64,000 bases of DNA from Altericroceibacterium xinjiangense (GTDB lineage: Bacteria > Pseudomonadota > Alphaproteobacteria > Sphingomonadales > Sphingomonadaceae), in assembly GCF_003958635.1 (NCBI RefSeq), contig NZ_RSEK01000003.1:124001-188000 (forward strand), written 5' to 3'. This document shows positions 43,322 through 52,594 of this stretch, piece by piece; within the stretch, counting starts at the first letter, position 1, and each line of letters starts with the position of its first letter. The notes under the pieces are model-generated. The model was not told the origin of the DNA. It did not search any database and saw only the letters and a list, made by a program, of their open reading frames with translations. The position numbers and the translations under genes were made by a program.

Positions 43322-43677
43322 CAGCCTTCTCCTCCGCGACGCTTACGTTCGCGTTCGTTCTTGCGCATCATCGCGGAAGGACCACCTTCGTGTTCCTCGA
43401 CGCTGATGGTGATCCAGCGGATGATGTCTTCGTTGATCCGGTTCTGCCGTTCAAGTTCGGCAACGACGCTTCCGGGCCCTTCGATGTTCAGCAGAACGAA
43501 GTGCGCCTTGCGGTTGCGGTCGATCTTGTAGGCGAGGTTCTTGAGGCCCCAGGTTTCGGTCTTAGTGACCTTGCCTTCGTTGCCCTCGACGATTTCGGTC
43601 GCCTGGGTGGCGAGCGCATCGACCTGAGCCTGGCTCAGATCCTGGCGCGCCAGGAAGACATGCTCATAAAGCGGCAT
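43321..43677 (-). CDS. rpsF: 30S ribosomal protein S6
   Basis: 118 residues. [19 protein letters not shown] at the N-terminus, [18 protein letters not shown] in the centre, and a basic C-terminal tail ([14 protein letters not shown]). First gene of the rpsF-rpsR-rplI operon, with ribosome binding site AAAGGATAG. Confidence 0.97.
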   Translation of the reverse strand: MPLYEHVFLARQDLSQAQVDALATQATEIVEGNEGKVTKTETWGLKNLAYKIDRNRKAHFVLLNIEGPGSVVAELERQNRINEDIIRWITISVEEHEGGPSAMMRKNERERKRRGGEG

Positions 43678-43792
43678 GTTCGCTATCCTTTCACTTCATA
43701 GGCCGATCGCTGGCTTGTCCGCGCGGATCGCGGGGCCCCTCCGGCTTTCTTCGACGGAATTTCCGCTGCCCTGAGGCCATGCGGAAGCCGCG

Positions 43793-43820
43793 CACATACA
43801 GGCCTGACGCTAAATTGCAA
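43793..43820 (-). promoter_or_regulatory. Candidate promoter of rpsF-rpsR-rplI
   Basis: Reverse strand TTGCAA (43820-43815), 16-bp spacer, TATGTG (43798-43793), about 115 bp upstream of the rpsF ATG. It lies directly beyond the stop of the upstream ligase gene, so the operon would have its own promoter. Confidence 0.35.
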
Positions 43821-43824
43821 CGCT

Positions 43825-45255
43825 TCAGTCGAGCCGGGCGAGGATGCCCTTGGCGAATTGCGTCAGCGTATCGTCCCGCGCGCCCATCACCACGATCCGG
43901 TCTCCCGACCGGGCCAGCGCCACGATCCGGTTGCCGCACTCCTCGCGCGAGGGAACGTGTTCGGCCTTGCCCCCGCTTTGCTCGATCAGCCGCACGATCC
44001 GCTCGCTTCCTTCGGACCGGTCCACCGTGCCGCCGAAATAGACCGGATCGCACAGGATCGTGATGTCTTCGGGGCCGAGCAGGTCGGCGAACACTTCGGC
44101 CAGTTCATGCCCCATCTGGCGCAAAGGGCCGTAGCCGTGGGGCTGGAAGAACGCGATCACGCGTCCGGGGTGGCTCTTCAGCGTACGCAAGGTGGCGGCG
44201 CACTTTTCCGGATTGTGGCCGAAATCGTCGATCACCGTCGTCCCGGCAGGACTGGTCCCGACGATGTCGAACCGGCGCGCCATCCCGGCGAAGCTGTCGA
44301 GCGCCTCGACCGCCTGGTTGACGGGAACGCCGGCAGCCGCAGCCCCGGCGACCGCCGCCAGCGCGTTGGCAAGGTTGTGCCGCCCCGGCATGGTGAGGCG
44401 CAGAGCGTGCTGTGCGCCGTCGCGCCGGTCGATCACCGTCGCGGAAATCGCGGTCGGCCCATCGGCGATGCTACCCGGCTCTATCCCGAGGAGCGCGTCC
44501 GGGCTGTCGATCCCGAACGGGAGGACATCGGCGGCGCCCTGCGCCAGTGTGCGCGCTTCCTCATCATCCACGTTCACCGCTGCATGCGGCGCGGCGCCGA
44601 TGAAGTCGCGGAAAAGCACGCGCAGTTCTTCCATGCTCTTGTGGTCGAGACTGACATTGAGCAGCACCGAGACGGCGGGCCGGTACAGCGCGATCGAGCC
44701 GTCGCTTTCGTCCACCTCGCTGACGAACACGTCGCCCTTGCCGACTCGCGCGCTGGCGAACGGCACGTCGGGGGAGACGAAGTTCTTCATCACCGCGCCG
44801 TTCATGATCGTCGGGTCCCGTCCGGCCGCATGCATGATCCAGCCGAGCATTCCGGTAACGGTGGACTTGCCCGAAGTTCCCCCCACCGCGATCCCGAAAG
44901 GGGCGGCGTTGAACAAGGCGGACAGCAACTCCGCGCGAGTCATCCGCGGGCAACCGAGCTGTCCGGCGCGAACGACTTCGGGAACCGTGTCCTCGATCGC
45001 GGCGGAGGCGACGAGCGTCTGGTTGGCGCTTACAATCCCGCTGCCGTCCTGCGGGAAAAGGCGGAAGCCCTGCCGTTCCAGCGCGGCGAACTTTTCCGGC
45101 GTGCGTCCCTGGTCGAAGCTGCGGTCCGATCCGGCGACTTCGGCCCCCACCCCCTTGAGGATGCTTGCCAGCGGCAGCATGCCGGATCCTCCGATGCCGC
45201 AGAAGAACCAGGGGTGGGTGGTAAGATCGGTGGGAGAGGGGGTGGAGGTCATCAT
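43825..45255 (-). CDS. MurC/Mpl-like Mur ligase family protein
   Basis: 476-residue Mur ligase. N-terminal UDP-sugar domain (WFFCGIGGSGMLPLASIL, resembling the MurC/Mpl signature), ATP site GTSGKST at 126-132 instead of the usual GTHGKTT, DESDGS, and DDFGHNPEKCAATL near the start of domain 3. I infer a role close to Mpl, which joins recycled tripeptide to UDP-MurNAc, because ldcA lies divergently next door and ampG is in the window. True MurC is usually in the dcw cluster, not here. A second ATG at 45252 is an equal start. Confidence 0.8.
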   Translation of the reverse strand: MMTSTPSPTDLTTHPWFFCGIGGSGMLPLASILKGVGAEVAGSDRSFDQGRTPEKFAALERQGFRLFPQDGSGIVSANQTLVASAAIEDTVPEVVRAGQLGCPRMTRAELLSALFNAAPFGIAVGGTSGKSTVTGMLGWIMHAAGRDPTIMNGAVMKNFVSPDVPFASARVGKGDVFVSEVDESDGSIALYRPAVSVLLNVSLDHKSMEELRVLFRDFIGAAPHAAVNVDDEEARTLAQGAADVLPFGIDSPDALLGIEPGSIADGPTAISATVIDRRDGAQHALRLTMPGRHNLANALAAVAGAAAAGVPVNQAVEALDSFAGMARRFDIVGTSPAGTTVIDDFGHNPEKCAATLRTLKSHPGRVIAFFQPHGYGPLRQMGHELAEVFADLLGPEDITILCDPVYFGGTVDRSEGSERIVRLIEQSGGKAEHVPSREECGNRIVALARSGDRIVVMGARDDTLTQFAKGILARLD

Positions 45256-45308
45256 GCCGGATGGCTATTGCTTTGCCCGCGCCTTGGCAACCGCGGCGCG
45301 CCCGCCCG

Positions 45309-45384
45309 CCCTTTCGACAGGCTCGGGATGAGCGGGGGAGGGGTTTTTACGATCGCTCCGCCCAGTGAGCCTGCCGAACCGAAG
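45309..45384. repeat. REP-like inverted repeat pair
   Basis: The segment CCCTTTCGACAGGCTCGGGA... at 45309-45336 has a diverged inverted copy at 45354-45384 (CGCTCC...GAGCCTGCCGAACC). The core word TTCGACAGGCTC with GAGCGG resembles a dispersed repeat seen in many sphingomonad genomes (recalled, not checked). It lies in the promoter gap between the divergent ligase and ldcA. Confidence 0.6.
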
Positions 45385-45395
45385 AGCCCGCCTTC

Positions 45396-46220
45396 ATGCC
45401 CCGCATTGCCGTTTGTGCCCCGTCCACTCCGATCACTCCCGAGGATGCAGCGCGCGTGCAGGAGGTCGCCCGTGCCTTTCCTTCGGTCGAGCTGCACTTT
45501 CACGACCAGTGCTACAGCACGCACGGGCATTTCGCCGGTGATGACGCGGAACGGCTGGCTGCTCTGGTCGAATGCGCGAACGATCCGATGTTCGACGCGG
45601 TCTGGTGCGCGCGGGGCGGGTACGGCGCGAACCGGATCGCGGCCAAAGCCGTGGCCGGGATGAACCAGGCTGCACGCAGCAAGACGTTCCTCGGCTACTC
45701 GGACGCGGGATACTTGCTGGCGGCGCTTTACCGCTCCGGGATCGGTGCCCCGGCGCACGGCCCGATGCCGGTCGATGTTCGCCGTGCCGGGGGAGAGCAG
45801 GCCGTTGCCCGTGCGCTTGAATACCTGTCCGGAGGAGAAGGGGGGCTGGAGCCTTCGATCGACCTTCGTCCCACCGCCGCCTTCAACCTGATGACACTCG
45901 CGATGGTGTGCGGCACCGACCTGATGCCGGACTTGTCGGGCCACGTGGTGATGGTGGAGGAAGTCTCCGAGCATCTTTATGCCGTCGACCGGCTGATCTT
46001 CCACGTGACGCACCACTTGCGCGGAATCGCCGGGCTGCGGCTTGGCCGGGTCAGCGACGTGCCGGAGAATGACCGCCCGTTCGGCGCGGATCCGGCGGAA
46101 ATTGTGCGGCTATGGTGCGAACGGGCGGGCATTGCCTTCCTTGGTGAGGCGGACATTGGGCACGATGCGGGCAACCGGATCGTGCCGTTCGGGCTTGCGA
46201 GCAACCGGCCGGGCGCATAG
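45396..46220 (+). CDS. ldcA: LD-carboxypeptidase (peptidase family S66)
   Basis: Removes the terminal D-Ala from murein tetrapeptide in the cytoplasm during recycling. 274 residues. Seen: ARGGYGANRI near 72-81, nucleophile motif GYSDAG at 100-105 (Ser102), MVEEVSEHLYAVDRL with a catalytic Glu, and the catalytic His in DIGHDAGNRIVPFG. No signal peptide. Divergent from the Mur ligase gene. Confidence 0.92.
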   Translation: MPRIAVCAPSTPITPEDAARVQEVARAFPSVELHFHDQCYSTHGHFAGDDAERLAALVECANDPMFDAVWCARGGYGANRIAAKAVAGMNQAARSKTFLGYSDAGYLLAALYRSGIGAPAHGPMPVDVRRAGGEQAVARALEYLSGGEGGLEPSIDLRPTAAFNLMTLAMVCGTDLMPDLSGHVVMVEEVSEHLYAVDRLIFHVTHHLRGIAGLRLGRVSDVPENDRPFGADPAEIVRLWCERAGIAFLGEADIGHDAGNRIVPFGLASNRPGA

Positions 46221-46244
46221 GCGCGAAGGTCAAGGAGGACACAG

Positions 46245-47195
46245 ATGCGCGCGTTCGTTTTTCCGGGGCAGGGAAGCCAGAAGGTCGGGATGGGCAAGGA
46301 GCTTGCCGAGGCAAGCGCCGCTGCCCGCGAGGTGTTCGAGGAAGTCGACGATGCCTTGTCGCAGAAGCTTTCAGCCCTGATGTTCGAAGGTCCGGCGGAT
46401 GACCTGACCCTGACTGAGAACGCCCAGCCTGCGATCATGGCCAACGCCATCGCCACGCTGCGCGTGCTCGAGGCCGGGGGAATGAAGCTGGCGGACAAGG
46501 GGGACTGCGTCGCCGGGCACTCGCTGGGGGAATACACCGCGCTGGCGGCCGTGGGTGCCTTCTCGCTGGCCGATACGGCGCGGCTGCTGAAGCTGCGCGG
46601 ACAGGCGATGCAGGCGGCGGTTCCAGTGGGCGAGGGCGCGATGGCGGCCTTGCTCGGCGCCGACATCGAAAAGGCGACGGCGCTGGCGGAAGCGGCGGCG
46701 GAAGGTCAGGTGTGCGAAGTAGCCAACGACAACGATCCGACGCAGGTAGTGATTTCCGGACATCGCGAAGCGATCGAGCGGGCAATCGCCCTTGCAAAGG
46801 AACACGGAATCAAGCGCGGCGTCCTGCTGCCGGTGTCCGCACCGTTCCATTGTTCCCTGATGCAGCCGGCTGCCGAGGCGATGGCGCAGGCCCTCGGGCG
46901 CACTCCTCCAGGAGCGTTCTGGCTGCCGGTCTACGCCAACGTGACCGCCGCCCCGACCAGCGATCCGGGGGAAGAGCGTGAGTTGCTCGTTCGTCAGGTG
47001 ACGGGGCGCGTGCGCTGGCGCGAGAGCGTGCTGGCGATGGCGGCCGCAGGCGCCGAGAGCGATGCGGGGGCGACTCATTTCGTGGAACTGGGCGGCAAGG
47101 TGCTGGGCCCGATGATCGGCCGGATCGCGCCGGAGGCGAAAGTGACCAGCGTCGTAACGATGGATGACATAGAAGCGCTGGCGAAGGAGATTTGA
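46245..47195 (+). CDS. fabD: Malonyl-CoA:ACP transacylase
   Basis: Transfers malonyl from CoA to acyl carrier protein. 316 residues. FPGQGSQKVGMG at 6-17, nucleophile GHSLGEY (Ser93), catalytic His in VSAPFHCSLM, and QVTGRVRWRESV. Strong ribosome binding site AAGGAGG. Its stop is 3 bp before the fabG ATG. Confidence 0.97.
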   Translation: MRAFVFPGQGSQKVGMGKELAEASAAAREVFEEVDDALSQKLSALMFEGPADDLTLTENAQPAIMANAIATLRVLEAGGMKLADKGDCVAGHSLGEYTALAAVGAFSLADTARLLKLRGQAMQAAVPVGEGAMAALLGADIEKATALAEAAAEGQVCEVANDNDPTQVVISGHREAIERAIALAKEHGIKRGVLLPVSAPFHCSLMQPAAEAMAQALGRTPPGAFWLPVYANVTAAPTSDPGEERELLVRQVTGRVRWRESVLAMAAAGAESDAGATHFVELGGKVLGPMIGRIAPEAKVTSVVTMDDIEALAKEI

Positions 47196-47197
47196 GC

Positions 47198-47950
47198 ATG
47201 TTCGATCTGACCGGAATGAATGCCCTCGTCACCGGGGCCAGCGGGGGCATCGGGTCTTCCGTCGCCCGTTGCCTTGCCCGGCAGGGCGCGCGGCTGGCGC
47301 TGTCCGGATCCAACCCCGCCAAGCTTCGCGGGTTTCGCGATGAGCTGAACGCCGAGTTCGGTCACGATCACGTGGAAATCACCTGCGACCTTTCGAATGC
47401 CGAACAAGTCGAGGAGTTGATCCCCGCGACCGTCGATACGCTGGGCAAGATCGACATCCTCGTGAACAACGCAGGGATCACCCGCGACAACCTCGCCATG
47501 CGGATGAAGGACGAAGAGTGGGAGCAGGTGATCCGCATCAACCTTGAGGCCGCGTTCCGCCTGATGCGCGCGGCGACCCGGCCAATGATGAAGGCCCGGT
47601 TCGGCCGGATGATCTCCATCACCAGCGTCGTTGGCGCGACCGGCAACCCGGGGCAGGCGAATTACGCCGCGGCCAAGGCGGGCCTTGTCGGCATGTCCAA
47701 GAGCATGGCGCAGGAACTGGCCAGCCGGGGGGTCACCGTCAACTGCGTGGCCCCCGGGTTCATCCGCACCGCGATGACCGACGTCCTGCCCGATGCGCAG
47801 AAAGAGGCGCTGAACGGCCGCATTCCGATGGGCCGTATGGGCGAGGGGGACGATATCGGGGCCGCGGTGGCGTTCCTGGCATCGAAGGAGGCGGGCTATC
47901 TCACCGGCCAGACGCTGCACGTGAACGGCGGCATGGCGATGTTTGCCTGA
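47198..47950 (+). CDS. fabG: 3-oxoacyl-ACP reductase
   Basis: NADPH-dependent SDR of fatty acid elongation. 250 residues from ATG 47198 with AAGGAG 8 nt upstream. Seen: TGASGGIGSS cofactor loop, NNAGITRDN, catalytic Ser in ISITSVVGATGN, YAAAK, and the C-terminal GQTLHVNGGMAM. Paired with fabD; acpP and fabF are not in the window directly downstream. Confidence 0.97.
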   Translation: MFDLTGMNALVTGASGGIGSSVARCLARQGARLALSGSNPAKLRGFRDELNAEFGHDHVEITCDLSNAEQVEELIPATVDTLGKIDILVNNAGITRDNLAMRMKDEEWEQVIRINLEAAFRLMRAATRPMMKARFGRMISITSVVGATGNPGQANYAAAKAGLVGMSKSMAQELASRGVTVNCVAPGFIRTAMTDVLPDAQKEALNGRIPMGRMGEGDDIGAAVAFLASKEAGYLTGQTLHVNGGMAMFA

Positions 47951-48100
47951 CTTTTCCCCAAGCAATGCGGATTTCCCGCCATTCCTGCTTGCCGCCCGGC
48001 GTGCCTGCATTAAGGATTGTTTTGCGCCGTTCGGCGCTAACCGGCAGTCCCGACCGGGAGAGGCAAGGTTCAGAGAAGGGCCGATGAGGGTTCAGTTCCC

Positions 48101-49228
48101 ATGAAAGCGACGATCGAACGCGCAATCCTGTTGCGGTGCCTGTCCCACGCCCAGTCGGTCGTGGAGCGGCGAAACACGATCCCGATCCTGTCCAACGTCT
48201 TGCTGGAGGCCAGCGGCGACGGAATGGTGAAGATCATGGCGACCGACCTCGACTTGCAGGTGATGGAAAGCGTCGCGGCGGTTTCAGTCGAAACGCCCGG
48301 AGCCATCACGGTTTCGGCGCACTTGCTGTTCGATATTGCCCGCAAGCTGCCGGACGGATCGCAAGTCAGCCTGGAGACGGCGGACAACCGCATGACGGTG
48401 CGCGCCGGACGCAGCCGCTTTTCCCTGCCGACGCTGCCGCGGGACGATTTCCCGATGATCGTCGAAGGCGATCTGCCGACCAGCTTCGCTATACCCGCTC
48501 AGACGCTGTCGGAGCTGATCGACCGCACCCGCTTCGCCATCTCGACCGAGGAAACACGGTACTACCTGAACGGCATTTTCCTGCATGTGGCGGAAGAAGA
48601 CAGCCCGGTTCTGAAGGCGGCGGCGACCGACGGCCATCGCCTTGCGCGCTTCACGCTGCCGCGCCCGGACGGGGCCGAGGGGATGCCGGACGTGATCATC
48701 CCCCGCAAGGCCGTGGGCGAACTGCGCAAGCTGCTGGAAGAAGCGCAGGATGAGAACATTCGGATCGATCTTTCCTCCGGCAAGATCCGCTTCTCGCTGG
48801 GCGGAGAAAGCGGGATCGTGCTGACCAGCAAGCTGATCGACGGCACCTTCCCCGATTATAGCCGCGTGATCCCCACCGGGAACGACAAGCTGCTGAAGCT
48901 GGACCCGAAGTCGTTCTACCAGGGCGTCGACCGCGTGGCGACGATTGCCACCGAAAAGACTCGCGCTGTGAAGATGGGCCTTGAGAACGACAAGGTAACC
49001 CTATCCGTCACCTCCCCCGACAACGGTACCGCGGCCGAGGAAGTGCCGGCGGACTATTCGGCGGAAAGCTTCGAAATCGGCTTCAACGCCAATTACCTGA
49101 AGGACATCCTGGCGCAGATCGATGGGGACACGGTGGAACTGCACCTAGCCGATCCGGCCGCGCCCACGCTGATCCGGCAGGACGACAAGAGCCCGGCGCT
49201 TTACGTGCTGATGCCGATGCGCGTTTGA
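48101..49228 (+). CDS. dnaN: DNA polymerase III subunit beta (sliding clamp)
   Basis: 375 residues making three clamp domains. Seen: MKATIERAILLRCLSHAQ, ERRNTIPILSNV, RYYLNGIFLH, ATDGHRLA, and the C-terminal SPALYVLMPMRV that forms the peptide-binding groove. It has its own 150-bp upstream gap after fabG and no dnaA or recF neighbour, so this is not the replication origin region. Confidence 0.98.
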   Translation: MKATIERAILLRCLSHAQSVVERRNTIPILSNVLLEASGDGMVKIMATDLDLQVMESVAAVSVETPGAITVSAHLLFDIARKLPDGSQVSLETADNRMTVRAGRSRFSLPTLPRDDFPMIVEGDLPTSFAIPAQTLSELIDRTRFAISTEETRYYLNGIFLHVAEEDSPVLKAAATDGHRLARFTLPRPDGAEGMPDVIIPRKAVGELRKLLEEAQDENIRIDLSSGKIRFSLGGESGIVLTSKLIDGTFPDYSRVIPTGNDKLLKLDPKSFYQGVDRVATIATEKTRAVKMGLENDKVTLSVTSPDNGTAAEEVPADYSAESFEIGFNANYLKDILAQIDGDTVELHLADPAAPTLIRQDDKSPALYVLMPMRV

Positions 49229-49233
49229 TCGAC

Positions 49234-49267
49234 GGGAGCCGCCCCGGTGTGGACCGGGGCGGCTCCC
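49234..49267. terminator. Strong bidirectional terminator dnaN / FNR gene
   Basis: GGGAGCCGCCCCGGT (49234-49248) and ACCGGGGCGGCTCCC (49253-49267) form a perfect 15-bp stem with loop GTGG. It ends 1 bp before the stop of the convergent gene and is followed by TTCATT. Confidence 0.75.
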
Positions 49268-49268
49268 T

Positions 49269-50582
49269 TCATTGCCCTCGCGCCCTGATCATCGCTTCGA
49301 TATCGACGAACTTCTCACGCGGTGCGCCTTCGCGAGCCGCCTTTTCCTCGGCTTCCTCGATCTTCTTCCAGTCGCGGAAGGTGACGATGTCGAGATCGCG
49401 ATCTTCGGCCAGGCGATCGAACCCCGCGCGGCCTTGCTTGCCTGAGCCTTCCCCGATGTCTTCCGCGATCTTCTCCACGATGGAATAGCCATCGGGGCGG
49501 TTGGTGCCGATCGTGCCGGAAGGGCCGCGGCGTGCCCAGCCGACGCAATAGAGGTTGCCAGCCGCCGAATCGCCGGAGATACGACCTTCGTCATTGGCGA
49601 AGCGCCCGGCACGCTCATCGAACGGAACGCCGGGGATGGGCGCGGTGCGATAGCCGATGCAACTGACGACCAGCGATGCGTCGATCGTGTAGGTTTCGCC
49701 GGTACCGACGGCTCGGTCGCCTTCCAGCCGGGTGCGTTCGACTTCCACGCCCTCCACCTTCCCGTTGCCGACCAGCGCCTTAGGACCGGCAAAGAAATCG
49801 AATTCGATGGCGACGCGCTTGTCCTCCTGCTTCGCTCCGGGGAACTGGCGCAGGAGGGTAACCGACTTGCGCAGGCCCGGATCGAGCGCGGCGTCGGCTT
49901 CTTCGGGCGGAAGGTCGGCCGGGTCCACTACAGGAGTGGCGCGTTCGAGATGGCCCAGCTCACCCAGCTCCTTGGGTGTCATCTGGATCTGGTGCGGGCC
50001 GCGCCGGCCAAGGATGACGATACGTTCGAGCGCGGATCCCGCCAGCGCCTCCAGCGCGTGGCCGACGATGTCGCTGCCTTCGAACTCCTGCCGCGTCTTG
50101 GACAGGATGCGTGCGACATCGAGCGCGACGTTGCCGACGCCGATCACCACTGCCGTCCCGCCCGACAGATCGGGCGCGAGATCGGCGAATTGCGGGTGCC
50201 CGTTGTACCAGCCGACGAACGCCGCGCTGCCGAACACGTTCGCCAGATCGGCGCCTGGAACGGTCAGCGGGCGGTCGTGCGGCGCACCCGTCGCCAGCAC
50301 CACTGCATCGTAAAGCTGCTGCAGCTCTTCCACGCTGATGTCTTCGCCCACTGCGATGTTGCCGACGAACCGGACATTCTCGGTCAGGGCGGTTTCTTCG
50401 TAGCGGCGGGAAACGCCCTTGATCGACTGGTGATCGGGCGCGACGCCGGTTCGGATCAAGCCATACGGGACCGGCAGGCGGTCGAAAATGTCCACCCGGA
50501 CATCGTCCCCGAACTGCTTCTGGGCGGCTTCCGCCGTGTAATATCCCGCCGGGCCGGACCCGACGATGGCGATGTGCCGCAT
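49269..50582 (-). CDS. Ferredoxin-NADP+ reductase, adrenodoxin-reductase type
   Basis: 437-residue FAD- and NADP-binding reductase of the adrenodoxin reductase / FprA family, passing electrons between NADPH and a ferredoxin. Seen: AIVGSGPAGYYTAEA, PVPYGLIRTGVAPDHQ, the NADP site VIGVGNVALDVARIL, ILGRRGPHQIQMTPKELGEL, and VGWARRGPSGTIGTNRPDG. The electron acceptor is not encoded nearby. Confidence 0.92.
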   Translation of the reverse strand: MRHIAIVGSGPAGYYTAEAAQKQFGDDVRVDIFDRLPVPYGLIRTGVAPDHQSIKGVSRRYEETALTENVRFVGNIAVGEDISVEELQQLYDAVVLATGAPHDRPLTVPGADLANVFGSAAFVGWYNGHPQFADLAPDLSGGTAVVIGVGNVALDVARILSKTRQEFEGSDIVGHALEALAGSALERIVILGRRGPHQIQMTPKELGELGHLERATPVVDPADLPPEEADAALDPGLRKSVTLLRQFPGAKQEDKRVAIEFDFFAGPKALVGNGKVEGVEVERTRLEGDRAVGTGETYTIDASLVVSCIGYRTAPIPGVPFDERAGRFANDEGRISGDSAAGNLYCVGWARRGPSGTIGTNRPDGYSIVEKIAEDIGEGSGKQGRAGFDRLAEDRDLDIVTFRDWKKIEEAEEKAAREGAPREKFVDIEAMIRARGQ

Positions 50583-50682
50583 TCAAGCCTCGCTCTCTTT
50601 TATATTGCGGAGCTTACCGCCCAGGCGCCTCGCCGCAAGCTCTATGCTGACAGGTCCTTGAGAGAGAGCTAAGGGCGCGGGT

Positions 50683-52485
<1,803 letters not shown>

Positions 52486-52546
52486 CGCGCCACCCTCCGC
52501 TGCCGCCGCATCCCGCGGCACTCACAAGCCGAACTGGAACGAAAAA

Positions 52547-52568
52547 GGGGAGCGCGAGAGCGCTCCCC
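52547..52568. terminator. Bidirectional terminator lepA / phoX-like gene
   Basis: GGGGAGCGC (52547-52555) and GCGCTCCCC (52560-52568), 9-bp stem, loop GAGA, preceded by AAAAA and followed by TTTCTT, so T-runs occur on both strands. Confidence 0.85.
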
Positions 52569-52594
52569 TTTCTTGTGTCGGACAGGTGCTCGGA

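Noticed and set aside
48101-49228. dnaN taken as marker of the replication origin
   Set aside because: No dnaA, recF or DnaA-box cluster is nearby; fabD-fabG and an FNR gene flank it.
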